Below are positions 1-12,800 of a stretch of DNA of 64,000 nt, one piece after another; positions within the stretch are counted from its first letter, which is position 1; each line of letters begins with the position of its first letter. A program made the translations under genes and the position numbers. Origin of the DNA: Plectrocnemia conspersa (lineage: Eukaryota; Arthropoda; Insecta; Trichoptera; Polycentropodidae); NCBI GenBank assembly GCA_009617715.1, contig VTFK01000356.1, positions 248,001 through 312,000 on the forward strand. The letters are read 5' to 3'. Under the pieces are notes generated by a model. It was not told where the DNA came from. It ran no database searches and saw only the letters and a program-made list of their open reading frames with translations.

Positions 1-521
1 ATCTATCATATAATATTCTCACCCAAGTACTCGCAATTGGTTGACGCGCTGTAATTTATTTATGTTATATGTAAATTTTATATAAAAAATGTAAATAACT
101 TTATATGTATTTTTTTCTATGCATTGGCATATAGTTGTTATACCGTGCACATGTATTCATATGAATAAATGTAATGTAGTACTTTTGGTATTAAAAATAT
201 ATCAATATTATACTTAACAAAGAAAAGCTGTCAAATTAAATAACACCTTTTGTATGTATAAAAAAAATTGTTGATTTTATAGATTAGCTGTTTTATAGCT
301 GTTATACTTTCATTTTTTTTTTAATAACACAACAATTTAAAAACTTTTATGGTATATTTTAATTTATTTTTACAAACAATATTCACAAAAACGTATTAGA
401 AAAATAGACATGGCTGTAATGTGTCGCGCTTAGACCGCACCGTGCGTTTAGTGCCGCCAAGCTCTAGCAACACCTGGCGAACCGTTTATTTGAAATTCGC
501 TTTGAAACTGACGGAGCGAAG
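1..521. other. Upstream region of the borealin gene
   Basis: AT-rich intergenic DNA. The last ~100 bp before the start codon at 522 is distinctly richer in G+C and CpG than the rest, as expected for a promoter or 5' UTR. I see no convincing TATA box. A small open frame from 421 overlaps borealin exon 1 in another frame and is a shadow. Confidence 0.5.
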
Positions 522-3447
522 ATGCCGCGCACCAAAGCCGTCCGGCGCCGCACCACCGCCACCAAGAAACCTTCGGTGGTACAGCTGGAGCAAGTGCTCG
601 TCGAATTCGATCTCCACGGTTTGCCCTTATTTGACATATTTTATCTTTCGCGTCGCCATGATTAACCGTTCATAGTTGATTCAAAATGGCGGTGACAAGG
701 CCGTAGCTTATTTGATATCAATCGAAAATCTATAACTATATGCGTTGTCAAACATAGTTGTTGTTTTTTTACAGTACAAATCAAAAGGGCGAGGATCGAC
801 GATGTTTATGAATCCAAAATAAAGCAGCTCAACATGTATTATGAATATCTTCTGGAATCACACAAACCATATCTTAATAAGACAGTTGGCGAAGTGGTAA
901 GTTTTACTTTACAATATGCCATGCTGTTTTTCCTTCATAGAACAGATCTTCATTAAATCTTTCGACCCTAAACTCATCTTTAAAGCGTCATGACTAAAAT
1001 TATAGACTATTTCTGAGACGAATTTCAATATTTTTTTACAATATTATCTTTTCCAAAACCACTTTCATTTTTACTATTTGAAAAAATATTTCGACTATTT
1101 TTTTCCCTTAAATATATATTAATGCGTCTTTTTGTAATACATAGAGATCGTAAAATGACTAAGCCATAAAATGTATTATAAATTTAATTTGACCCATATT
1201 AGCTGTTCTAACCCACTGCCAACTGAACCTTAAATGCTGTTAAATTTCTATGTAAATATTTTTTTAATATAATTTTCGACTTTCGACTATGGAAGAAGGT
1301 GAATAGACTTAGAGATTGTTTTCTTTAGTTTGCTAGTATTTTTTTTGCATAAACAACACTATTATTTAAAGGAGCTTTTTCTGATCGATCGGGAAATCTA
1401 TTCCGTTCACTCACTTCAAAATTAATTAAAGGTGTATTTTGGTTATATATTTAAATGTATACATACTGAGAACGTTTACAAATTCGGGTATCATTCAATA
1501 CATGCACTATAAAGCATCTTTCAGTTTTATATAAAAATCTCCTTTTGAGTTGTGACTGACATATTTAACCGTTAACCTCATTCTACCATTTTGTCCGTTG
1601 TCTCCGAAGCCGGCGTTATTTTGACAAAAATTCAAGATGATTAAATGTAAACAAACTATCGGTTACGAGTTTTTTTTTATAAAAGCTAAGATTTTTTGGT
1701 TATATTTTATTATATTATAAGTTATTTATTAACCACTTCCATCCTGAAATATTTTTCAATCATTTTATTTTCTTTTTAAAGATGAATAATAAATATAAAT
1801 CTTTTTTTAGAGGAGCAAAGGAGTTTAAAATAATTGTTCCATAAAACGTATTGTTTGTGCATTACTGTGCAAGCATTGATCAGAACAGTGAACACCCCAT
1901 GAATAACTCTGCAGCAGAAATGCACAAACAATTCATCTTATTGAACTAAGTATTTATTTAAATGCACATATCTCTTAAAACAATTCCCTGTTAAATCGCA
2001 CCCGATTTTTTTTATAATATAATAATAATAAAATTAAACAATAAAAATAATGATTCATAACAAATAATTCCATCTTTGCCGGAATGTTTTAAATTCTGAT
2101 AAATAAAAACAAAAAACGCATTTGAATAATAAAATATTACTAAAATAAATTACTAAACGCAATGAAAAATAAAACAATAAATGGGTCATGCAAAAAATAC
2201 GCACATAGGTGTATGCAACCTCCGGCCAGTAGAATGAGATTAAAGGTTAATTGTCCTGGCCATCACAAGCTATGCATTATATTTTTAATTGTATTAGTTT
2301 GTTATTTCCTAACTAATATTAATTATTGTAAATCTTTATTATACACTTTTTATTTATTAGAGAAAGGAATTCGAGAGAATAAACCAAGCCCCAAAGTCAT
2401 TGTTGCCAATCTTGACTATTACTGCATCTGATTCTGATAGCTTAGCTTCAAGTAATAAAGACGACGGTATGTAAAATTATTTAATATTTGTACAAAACAT
2501 ATAATACAATAGTCACTAACATCATCCATGACTAACAGCCTGTTTCTAATACGTATATTGTGATAACATGTTTTAATCGCAAATCTATCTTCTTCCATTT
2601 TCTATCAAACTCGTCGTTGGTGTTTGCTGGGGCTCATTACTTCATTACTTGTTATGCTTGTGGTTGTTATGCTGTCTTCAAACACAGGCTACGTTACAGA
2701 TGTACACTCGGTAGTGCCGGCACCCGTCAAAAGCACACGGCGACTGTCTAGGAGTTTGTCACGCAACAATACAAAAATGAGTACGAGCGAATCAATTTTA
2801 CAATTATCTATTTCTTACATTATCATTTTGTAGTTTTTCATGTTGCCGTTCATTGTAAAATTATAGAGCAGCATGGTACCGGTATGGAAAAGAGGTCGCG
2901 GAGCTCGAGCACCAGTTCGGCAATGGGTCCACCCCGTTCTTGTAGGCCGCGTTATCGCACTCCGAACAATCGTGTTGCTGGAACACCTCAATATCCGCTC
3001 ATTACACCAAAGGTGATATTAAATAAAATAAATTAAGAGAGCTAGATTAATGATATATTTATTCTAGGTCACTCCGAACACACCTTTGGCAGTGCTCCGC
3101 AGACCGAGGAACGGCGAAATGGTTGTGTCGCTATCAGGAAGTCCACTGTTAGTTAATAGGTTTGTATTACAATATGAGATACCAGTATCATAATATAATT
3201 TTAAACTGTTTGATTCACCACTAAATTTAATTTTTTCAGCATCAGCGGCGTAGACGACAAAGCAAACTGTAACATACCACTATCGGACGGGACAATACTG
3301 TCTATTCTGCCAAACAAATTGAAGGAGTCCGGTAATTTGGATTTGCCCTTCGAGCAGATGAGGCCTGAAACTCGCCAGGAACTCAAAATGCTGCAGATAA
3401 ACCTTAATGCATATCTCAAAAAGAAAGCTTCAAAATACAAGTTTTAA
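522..3447 (+). CDS. borr: Borealin (CDCA8-type), chromosomal passenger complex subunit, 7 exons, 287 aa
   Basis: Seen: coding exons 522-618, 775-896, 2361-2466, 2688-2780, 2867-3012, 3068-3159 and 3240-3447 sum to 864 nt, stay in frame across all six introns, and use GT-AG junctions. The protein starts MPRTK, the N-terminus known for insect borealins, which is why I chose this ATG. Residues ~15-73 form a charged helical region ending LNKTVGEV, fitting the part that binds survivin and INCENP. Residues ~75-190 are a Ser/Arg/Pro-rich linker with STRRLSRSLSRN. Residues ~189-287 match the C-terminal dimerisation domain, with CNIPLSDGTILSILP (229-243) and a terminal helix RPETRQELKMLQINL. Known of the family: borealin joins INCENP, survivin and Aurora B and targets them to centromeres in mitosis; the human protein is 280 aa. 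The 2361 and 2867 junctions are the least certain. Intron 2 is ~1.46 kb. The downstream neighbour DDX27 is convergent, so it is not co-transcribed. Confidence 0.9.
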
Positions 3448-3654
3448 TCGGTTTATCACTACTGTAAGATGTATAATCTGTATTGCTATTTATGATAAAC
3501 TGTGAAATAATGTCCGAGCTTAATATCCTACGATCATTGATTTCACTTTATGATCTATGATGTATTTTTTTACCTTTTGACTATTTTTTTTTATCTTTAT
3601 TGTTATTTTAGATAAATTATGATATTAGAATATTGGGTATATGTAATACTAAAT

Positions 3655-3660
3655 AATAAA
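3655..3660 (+). terminator. AATAAA polyadenylation signal of borealin
   Basis: Canonical hexamer about 208 nt after the borealin stop, in the AT-rich gap between the two convergent genes. This is the first perfect match I see after the stop. Confidence 0.5.
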
Positions 3661-3843
3661 TTGTATTTCTGTTTACTTCTCATCTACATAGAGGTATTAG
3701 ATTTATCAAATTTCAGTGTTAACTACTGAATGTTGATTTTTTTTATTATTGTGTAATTTAATTTTTAATGTAAGGTGTTATTTAAGATTTTTTTATTTGG
3801 ATATGTTGGTCAATTGCATCAAAAACATAATTAAAATTAACAT

Positions 3844-3849
3844 TTTATT
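3844..3849 (-). terminator. AATAAA polyadenylation signal of DDX27
   Basis: Canonical hexamer on the minus strand, 47 nt past the DDX27 stop. Together with the borealin signal at 3655 it leaves roughly 180 bp between the two predicted 3' ends. Confidence 0.5.
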
Positions 3850-3895
3850 TTTGTAAATATACAATTTGCGTTAATTTAATAAAAAAATTTCGAAT

Positions 3896-6800
3896 CTATT
3901 TGTGATTTTTACCACCGAATGCCTTCTTCCCTCTTTTATCTCCACCTTTTTTGTTGATTCCGCCTCCCTTTTTGTTTGAGAAACTTTTGTTATCACCGCC
4001 TTTTTTATTATTTCTCGCTCCTCCCGGTTTGTTAGAGAAGTTTTTGTTTTCACCGCCTTTTTTATTGTTTCCCATTCCTCCTTTTTTGTTAGTGAAGTTA
4101 TTCTTGTTCCTAACTTTGCCCGTTTTTATTTCTTTCTGTCTGACGTTTGCATCGTATCGCATTCTCTTAGCACCTTTCCTGGACGTATCGGTTAAATCGG
4201 TGGTGAAATTACTGGGTTTCCTCTTTTGTCCCGGTTTGCTCGAGCCGTGAGAATCAACATTATCGTGAACTGTTCTGATTCGTTTTTCTTTCTTGTTCCG
4301 TTTCGCAATTCTAGCTTGTAGCAAAGCAACCTAAAACGTATTTTAAATAAAAATAACCATATCTCACGTGTGAATTAACAAGTAAATATTCAAAGACCTT
4401 ATCTAATTCGGCATCAGCTCTCTCTTCAGGGGTCAACCTCCCTTTGCCTTTCTTCTTATCACTTTTATTTTTAGGTTTTTCAATCTTACCCTTTTTAATT
4501 CCTTTATTTTCTAAAATAAAAATTAAATATAACATTATATTTTCATTTCTTATTTATTTGCTTCTTTGAATGCTTTCTAATACCTTTATTATTCATATTT
4601 GACGCACTAAATTTATTAGTGAGTGTTAATCTATCCTTCTCGGCTTTTCTTTCCTGCGGCGATTGGAACCACGGACGTTCCCTTTCACCGTTTTCTTCAC
4701 CTGATAATTTCTTAGTCAATCTGTTTGTCTGATTTTCAGCTTTAGCCAACATCCGCTCGGCATATTCTTCTTGGAGAATCTCCTCTAGAATTACAAAATC
4801 ATGATTCAAACATACTTATTTAATATAATAATTATTTACAGGGCTTTATTTGTCATGTAACACGGTGGAACGGTGTTCCGCCACCTTTTTATGGTATTTT
4901 TATTGTTTCAAAATCAATTGTATTTTTACTATTTCAAAATCAAAAAATGATAGTTATTTATTACTACATATGGAAAACTTTAAATCATATAATTTTAATA
5001 GCACCTGCCAGATAAATTATATTTTACTAGTTAAAATATATTTACACTGGTGAAAATGTATTCCGATATGATTTCACTGAAATGACATTTTTTTTAAATA
5101 TTTTTGTGATTGATTGTTTCGGAATTGTTTTTTTTATATTTTCTTTGAGGTAACTAGATAATTTCTGCTTTTTCCAGGGATAGGGGGACCAAACAGTGAT
5201 CGTTTTTTTTAAATATTATGATTACATTAAAATTCATAGTATTTTATTAAATACCAAATTCAAGGGAGGACAAATGACATCCCTGATTTTGGATCATATT
5301 ATAAATGTATTGCAACTGCTGTATTATACGAAAATTTTTCAAAAAATGATTCTATTGACTCAAAAACATTTTATTTCACATTGAAAGTGTCAATTTAAAA
5401 AAGGTCAGACGAGAATTGGACAAAAGTTTTAAATATATGTATGTTTTATAATTTTTTTTTATATTTGTTCGTTTAATTTTAGATTTGTTTATTTTTTTAT
5501 GTACTTCGTGACATAGGAAAAGGTGCTATAGGTTTAATTTAAATGATATTTAAATATAATTTTCTTTAGTAAAAAGCTTGACAAGAAGTGAGTTCCAGTA
5601 CCTTTTTTGTTTAAAAATAGCCCTGATTTTTTATAATTTAACTATATATACTAACCGACTTGAACATTTAACGTATCTACTTTGGTTTTATATTTTGCAA
5701 TAATCTCTGTAGGTATCACTCTAGATTTAACCGGATTCTTCGCTCTCTTAATGATTTCTTTGACCATTTTTCTCTCTTTCTCCCCGGCGAGCGATACAGA
5801 TACACCGGCTCTGCCAGCACGTGCCGTTCTTCCTACCTGGAATTATAAAATGCATTTTTCCATATTGTTTCCATATAAGTCGGGTAAATATATACTAACC
5901 CTATGAATGTAATGTTCTACGGATGCAGGCATCATGTAATTTATTACTGTTTTCACACCACTAATATCAAGACCTATAATAATTACATATATTTAATATT
6001 CAAATATCAGATTATTTCAGAATTTGACTAATTAAAAATACCTCTTGCGGCAACGTCCGTAGCTATGAGAATGTCTGCTTGTTGATCTTTAAATGTCTGA
6101 AGTGCAGCGAGTCGCTGAGGTTGAGGTAAAGCTCCATGTAATTCAGTGCAGTGTATTCCTAGTAACCCTAAGAGTAAATGTAGGCGATGAGCTTGCGAAC
6201 GGGTCGCTGAGAATATCAAGCACTGGGATCGGAATGTTCTGCAGACTAAAGCGGCTAAGATCGCTTCTCTTTCTCCTTCGCGACCAGCTCGAATCCTAAA
6301 ATATAAACAAAAAAAATAAGGAATTAAGATTTGAAATAGAAAACGCAACACCCTTTCTGTTCTATTTTTTTACACCAGTGAAAGTGAATTAATTTCACTT
6401 AGCTTTCTATTTAATCCGACTCGATGATGCACTCAATTAATAAACGAAACCACACAAAAAAATTCTGCTAAGAGATACATTCTTAGATTGACTGAAGTAT
6501 ATACATATAAAATAATTAGTTTTATTTAAATCATAAAATTGATTTTTCTACCAAACAAAGATTAATTATGAAACAATTACAATACTTGCTTTAAATTTTA
6601 TTTTATACCTGATGAACTCCTGTCTTAGATTAAAGGCCACATCTTTATTGGAATTGACGAAGATCTTCACAGGTTTTGAAAGTGACACAGCAGCCAATTC
6701 TTTAACTTCTTCGGTCATAGTGGCCGAGTAGAGCATAGTCTGACGCTTAGGCGAGCACATTTTGATGATTTCCTTCATCTGATCAGCAAAGTATTCATCC

Positions 6801-8595
6801 AGCATTCTATGAAAATTATTTTATTTAATTAAAATTAATATAAAATCTTATGTAGGAATTTATTCCGCATACCTATCGGCTTCGTCAAGAATCAGTACTT
6901 CGATTGAATGCAAGGAAAACGACGGTGTATTACGAAGATGGTCTATGAGACGACCCGGCGTCGCTATGACGACGTCTGGATTTTTACGAAGCACCATTTC
7001 CTGTAATATAAAAAGAATAATAAATTAATGAACTACACTGTATCAATGTCAGGAAGTGAAGCAATTAATACATACTTGAACTTTAAGATCTAAACCTCCG
7101 ACCGACAGACCAATTTCTATGCTGGTAAATTGGGCAAGTTGTTTTGAAACTTGATAAACTTGTACGCCCAATTCTCTCGTTGGAACGAGAACAACTACCC
7201 TTGTGACGGGTGTTCCTGTATGAGGTTTAAATAATAACCTTTCCAATGTAGGCAACATATAAGCAGCGGTTTTTCCGGTACCAGTTGCAGCACAACCACA
7301 AACGTCTTTACCTGTAATGTAAAGTACAAGTGCATAAGTAAAGCACTTCAATATCTTTTCACAGACTCCTTTCTTCTATCTCTCACAATTTTAAATAAAT
7401 TTATCATGAACATATAGAGACCCCCAATGTTTTTAAATTTTGATCACGTCTAGTAATTCTTATATCCCATATATTGTATTCCTGAATTTTCTGGTCTTAC
7501 GTATGAATAATTAATATAAAACGGAACTAGGTTATGCAGTTTTACATTTATTGATCGTTAGCTGTAATAATAATTTATAATTAATAAAATAAAAAATCAC
7601 TGATTTCAGTCTGGTGTTCCACCACTTAATTAGTAGTTGTTGATTGTGTTTACCCTGTTTTAATGGCAGATTTAAAATAAATAATAATAGTCGTTTTGTT
7701 GTTATAAGAAATAAATTAAACAAACCTAATAAAGCTACTGGTATCGTAGCGGCCTGAATCGGAGTAGGATGAACAAAATTCATAGCACCGATTGCTTTCA
7801 ATAAAGGACGAGACAAATTCATTAGATAAAAAGAAGCATTTTCGTCATATGGAGGAGCGTCTTCAAAATAGTCCGAATCATATTCAACGACAGCATTATC
7901 AAGACCTTCCAGCTCCTGAAAGAATCAATTTTTATAGTTGAGCATTACCTCAAATAAATAATTATTTTATATAATTATACTTCTTTCTCTCTTTGCTTTT
8001 TAGTCAATTTCCTTTTTCTGATTTTGATATCATCTTTTTTGAGCTCGTCGTCAGATATATGAATATCGTCACAACTATCGTCTATAGCAAATATAATTAC
8101 ATTTATTAAAATAAAATATTATAAACAAACCATATTAAAGGCATGCACCCTTACCGTCTTCACTCTTTAACTCTTCGTTGTTTGCCAACGCAGTATTTTT
8201 CTCTCGAGCTTTTTTAATTTTGTCTTCAGTCTTCGATTTAACCTTACGTTTAACATACTTAGCTAAATCGTCCCATGTATCCTAAAATCAATCTTCAATC
8301 AAAAACCTTCACAATATTAATTAAAATCATTGAAAACATACCTTATTATACTCGGCAGCCGAAGATACGAACTTGAATTCTGGATTAAAATCTACTTGTT
8401 TCTTGTTTTTTTGCTTAGAAGGTTGATACTAAAAGAAAATATATATTTTAATACCGCATTTCTTGTATGAAAATTTTTTGAGGTTATAAAATAGATTTTT
8501 ACTTCTATTTCCTTGTCCGATTCATCAGAAAAGTTCTCGGTCGGCTGATCATCTTCGATGGTTCGAATCAGATCCGAATGCTTGCTGGATGACAT
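3896..8595 (-). CDS. DDX27: ATP-dependent RNA helicase DDX27 (Drs1-type), 14 exons, 805 aa
   Basis: Seen: exons, from the 5' end, are 8595-8503, 8428-8342, 8281-8155, 8081-7981, 7915-7726, 7311-7076, 7000-6873, 6806-6609, 6295-6042, 5973-5900, 5836-5656, 4784-4584, 4510-4398 and 4330-3896. They total 2418 nt, stay in frame and have GT-AG ends. Helicase motifs come in order: Q motif around F183-Q190 (HPTPIQ); Walker A ATGTGKT (208-214); PTREL; TPGR (292-295); DEAD (317-320); SAT (348-350); ATDVAARG (465-472); [11 protein letters not shown] (495-505). The N-terminus is acidic then Lys-rich. After the core come the DDX27 features WFQSPQER and [15 protein letters not shown]. The tail is a Lys/Gly/Asn-rich low-complexity repeat. 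Known: DDX27/Drs1 works in the nucleolus on large-subunit rRNA maturation; the human protein is 796 aa. Start: the ATG sits in an ACC-ATG context before the acidic MSSSKH N-terminus. The exon 13 donor (GTCTTT) is weak. Confidence 0.93.
4950..5090 (+). repeat. 3' end copy of dispersed repeat R1 inside DDX27 intron 11
   Basis: The segment carries the R1 signature: a TTACTACATATGGAAAA-like start, a CTGCCAGATAAATTATATTT block, then GTGAAAATGTATTCCGATAT and TTTCACTGAAATGACAT. The same ~150-bp order occurs at 20640-20810 and 42590-42750 and, reversed, at 39165-39310. It lies in the longest DDX27 intron (871 bp) and runs opposite to the gene. Confidence 0.7.
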
Positions 8596-9090
8596 GGTAT
8601 TGTCAATTTATATGCAAGTTAAAAATTGTTTTGACAATAGACGGCCGTTTGACAGTTGTAGAACCACGTGTGTTGTTTCCTTTATAAAGTTTTTGGCCAT
8701 AACACATAATATTATATTAATGAAATAAAATTAATAAATAGTGTAAAATTAAGAAATAAAACGTGATATCTTTTATTTATAGTTTTTAAATAAAAACTAA
8801 GTATATTTATCTTAATTAGTAGCAAAATTAAATATGGATTGCAAGTTAATACAATTTTAATTTAGTATGAAAGGGGAAAACCGTAAAATTGAAAAATCAT
8901 TTATAATAATAGTTTTTATAATCCCTCAAGTGTTAGGGATTTATTTAAAAAATAATAAATATTATACCACAAGCTAAGTATTAAAAAAAACACACCTGCA
9001 ATAAAAAACTATATGTAACATTTCCTCTTCTTTTGCGACAATAAAAAACTGTTTTAATTTATTTCACTTTAAAAGTCAGTTTCAACAGAA
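8596..9090. other. Upstream region of DDX27
   Basis: About 100 bp next to the DDX27 start (8596-8700) has moderate GC with CACGTG at 8666 and is the likely promoter. The rest is AT-rich with no gene or repeat that I can recognise. Confidence 0.4.
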
Positions 9091-9092
9091 AA

Positions 9093-9450
9093 TCACTTAA
9101 AAGATAAATCATTCCAATCGTTTCGTGTATTAAATTTTTTCATAAATACTTCAAGGTTGTAGACAAGCATATATAACATTTTGAAAGGAGTCATGTGATC
9201 TTGGAAAATAAAAAGAAGTAGTCGTATGAATACAGTGAACGTGCATATACAAAGAAGGGTGTGGATTAAGAAGAATCGTTGACGTGCACTTGGGATGTCG
9301 TACAAAAAATGTAAGATAACTAAATTAAATTCAAGTAATTTAAATAAATACAACTCGAGCTTACGCTCAAGATCAGAGTAATAAATTCCCCCCACTCCAC
9401 TTTTGGTCGAGTCTAAGTAAAATTTCGCAAAAGAATAGTATATATGACTA
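9093..9450 (-). pseudogene. Decayed LINE reverse-transcriptase C-terminal region (tentative)
   Basis: On the minus strand a frameshifted reading gives RPKVEWGG, then an ERKLEL segment, a region with YDIPSARQRFF, and a tail with HMTPFKMLYMLVYNLE. This order resembles the region after the polymerase core of insect Jockey/CR1-type LINEs, where a VxSxxEYGSxxWNP-like motif is followed by a helical tail. The 144-codon frame here is therefore probably a remnant and not a host gene. Weak match, no catalytic motif. Confidence 0.35.
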
Positions 9451-10609
9451 CAAATTATAAAAATAAAGCGTAAGCATTTGAGATAGAAAGTTAAATATAT
9501 TATATAAAAACAACTACACTTTATCATAAATATTATATTGAATATTAGATTTCTATGATTTTGTAGTAAAAATTGAAATTTTAAATAAAAAATGTCAGGT
9601 AAGAGAAGGATGATATTAGTGAGATAAATATATTTAAAAAATATACTTTCAAATCAAATATTTTTATTATTTCCTAATTTAATATTATATATTGTATATA
9701 TTACAAAAATATTTTTTACTTTTGCTATATTTGATATTTATACGATTTAGCCGTTTTTCTCTGACTCAGTTTATTTCAGTTATATCTTCTTATTTTGGAA
9801 TATAGATGTCACTATATAATACAATAAGTTATTTTACAGTAAAACAATTTCAACACAGCTGATTAATTTACATAATACATATTGATTTAAAACATATTTT
9901 AACAATAAATTATTTCACGTATTTATTACTACAATGGGCAATGTTATTGATTAGAATACACATATATAGTAAAACAAATAGTAAAACTCTTAATACGCAT
10001 AATTTATTTCCTCATTATTGATCCTGAAAACGACTCTCGTTACCAATAATTACACACAACGCGTTTCGTTCACAAATAAAACATTCATGAATAAAATGTA
10101 CCCACAAAATTTCAAACGACTCAAGGTAAATTGTTCATTTTTCACAACAACAATAAAAATGACCCTAATAACGCAGGTACGTGTTGCCCAACGCAGGTTT
10201 AGTGTGTGGGGTCAATTACTATGAAAGATTCCAAAGCCGACCCCATTCATTCCAATTGACCCCTAGCTTAATATCTCTTGGAATTTCTTCCCATTGAGCA
10301 AGTGTTCCTTTACATACATAACTACGTCTTATCATCAATTTTAATATCGTTACAGAACAAAAGTAGAAAATCTTCTTATAATGCATTGACTATAGGACTG
10401 AATAAGTATTGCTATTAAATTAATATGCAAGGATTTTTAAACGATGCGGAAACATGCACTCTTTCGCTTTCTGATATTGTGCAATTGTCCGGATTCGATT
10501 TTGGAACGAACCAGAAGTAAATCAACAACTTTGTGAAAGTGTATTTATTCAACATTCTTATGTAACACAAATAATTACTTGGTCCTTCGAGTATTGTAAC
10601 AACACTAGA

Positions 10610-10720
10610 CAAACTTAGGTATGAATATGGTTAACGTTTATTTATATTGATTGTAAATTATTTTATATAGCGTTCAATCAGTAGATGTCACTATGCAGGT
10701 TTTTCAAAATATGTAATCTA
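10610..10720 (-). repeat. Partial copy of the tRNA-derived SINE family
   Basis: Contains AATCAGTAGATGTCACTATG preceded by an AT-rich segment, matching the body of the copies at 33595-33925, 51170-51560 and 59400-59660. Neither the tRNA-like head nor the far end is clear. Confidence 0.4.
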
Positions 10721-11310
10721 GTACTTTACACGTTTCTTATTATATGAGATATAATCTAAGCTGAAGAATTGATAACAAATTTATTACATACACGTATGCT
10801 ATTGATTAATCATACATGATTCACGAACATGTGGATAAATTATTACAAAAAACCGCAGACGAGCGATCTACCCATTGTACTATATAATAATAATAATACT
10901 AAACGTAGTAGTCATAACAACAACAAAAAACCGCTATGTACATGTAACAAATTATTTAATCGTCAGACAAAAAATAAACATTTAAATTACTTCCGTTTGT
11001 TCAAAAAACGCAGAACAAAGTTCCATATAGATAAAAACATTTCAAAATAGGTACATACGCAAATGCGATAATAAATGTGCAGTCGTTTTAATGGCTCTAA
11101 GTAGAATACTGTTAAAAATCATTCAATATCACAGCGTTCCTCAATTGTATTTGGTCATGAAACTATTTTATATGCGATTGATTTGAATTTCTAACCCTAC
11201 GGGATGTGATTTTGCAGCCAGTAAGACGCATGTGAAAACTAGTGAGAATTTTATAAGATTACATTACATATTGCGATAGATTATGAATGGCGATCTGTTT
11301 TATCCGAACA

Positions 11311-11341
11311 GTGGTGGAGAAGCTGGCGCAGGGATGTTGTC
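11311..11341 (-). repeat. Short relic of the duplicated unit found at 23.4 and 28.6 kb
   Basis: The 31 bases read on the minus strand as GACAACATCCCTGCGCCAGC followed by TTCTCCACCAC, close to the sequences at 28649-28680 and 23914-23945. Only this short block is recognisable here. Confidence 0.4.
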
Positions 11342-12337
11342 GATTGAAAATCATCAGAGGTTAAATTCCATTGAACATTTTTTTGCGTCTAGACACGCGT
11401 GTATTTTTAGGTACGTGCAGTTAGTAGTTTTCAAGTCGTCTCGAAGATAGAATTAAACTCTTGACGATTCAATGTGACTGATTGGTTTGACCAAATTTGT
11501 CTGCTTTCTCTAATTTCGAAAGAGTCGTCCATGCAATTTAACATAAGCTCAGAGCTGAACTCTCGTGTATATCAAATCAGAAGCAAAGATCCAAGTTGAA
11601 ATGATTTTCTTACTCGGTTCTTTTAGGTCATTTTTTTGTCGGTTTTAACAATCTCTTTTTAAACTTTATTCAAAGGGGCGCAATTTTTTCGTTATTTATG
11701 CCATTTATATAAACCCCTGTTTTTGCATTACTTTGTTAATGTTCCAATGTCATGAAAATTCCTTTTAGTCAGTCGCTAAAACGCCATTTATTTACAAGTG
11801 TAAAGAACATATTGCACGAACTACGTATATCAGTTGTAGGTTAGTATATATAATATTCATAGGTGTGCCACGATTTTTATGTATTTTAATTTGTGTCAAG
11901 AAACACTAAATTAGATGCTAATGTTACACCATTTCTGATATTATATTAAGACGTTTTTCATTCTAAAACTAGTCATTTTTACTACGCAGAATTAATCTTT
12001 ACATATAAAACTCCGACCTATTTATCTATATGTATATAATCTAAATTTTGTACACTAGGTCGCGCCTCTTATAACCGCAAACTGCAATAAGTCACCATGT
12101 TTGCTCAGCGTACCGGAAAATGTCTAAAATGTCTAATTTTGCGCTATATTTTGTGTATGTGTGCCGAAGGTGTGTATTAGCAGGTGATAAATTCTGCGCT
12201 AAAACAACAATATAATTTGCGCTAAAACAACGCAAGTATATCACAATAAGGATAAAAAAATTAAAGTCAAAATGTAACGCTGGTATAACGATCAGCATAT
12301 TTTCATTTGCATTACGCAATTTGTTTGAGTGTCCGTA

Positions 12338-12381
12338 ATCGAATTTCAGTTAGTACTAAAACAATAATACTGAAATTCGAT
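12338..12381. repeat. Perfect 13-bp hairpin
   Basis: Arms ATCGAATTTCAGT (12338-12350) and ACTGAAATTCGAT (12369-12381) pair perfectly around an 18-nt loop. It could be a small foldback element or a chance structure in AT-rich DNA. Confidence 0.5.
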
Positions 12382-12800
12382 AGTGATTGTTTGATCTGTT
12401 TTATTGTTGTACTATACCGCCTCTGTTGTACGTAATTTCTTAGCTACTTATTGCTATTGTAATTTCACCTCTTTGTATTAAAAAGAGTTTCATTAACATT
12501 TTTAAGTATATATTGTACTTAACGGCAGTCAGTATGTAAGCTATGTTATCGTGGAGATTTAATTTGGCTTTTCTTTATCAACGATATATATGCGGCCATT
12601 CAGAAATCAGTATTCGAACAAATGCGGATTCGCCGTCTTTAAAAAATACACGAAGACCGATTGACAAACAGTTACCTCAGTTTTGTTATATGATACATTA
12701 GTATTGACTCATTAATACGAGAGACAAAAAATCGGCTGAAAATTCCTTATAAAAAATAGAAAAATCGCTTAAAAGTAAAAACTAATATTTTTTTGACGTC

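Larger units (their letters stand above)
9530..12330. other. Gene-free AT-rich stretch
   Basis: No exon or transposase could be supported. Small items inside are a partial SINE-family body (10610-10720), a short piece of the duplicated unit (11311-11341), and a direct repeat of TGCGCTAAAACAAC around 12196-12232. Small open frames near 10018, 10829 and 12092 show no recognisable domain. Confidence 0.4.

Noticed and set aside
421..675. 84-codon + frame at the start of the window
   Set aside because: Overlaps borealin exon 1 and intron 1 in a different frame. The MPRTK reading at 522 is the real one.
3951..4250. 99-codon + strand frame rich in Pro, Phe and Leu
   Set aside because: It is the complement of the Lys/Gly-rich tail of DDX27, a shadow.
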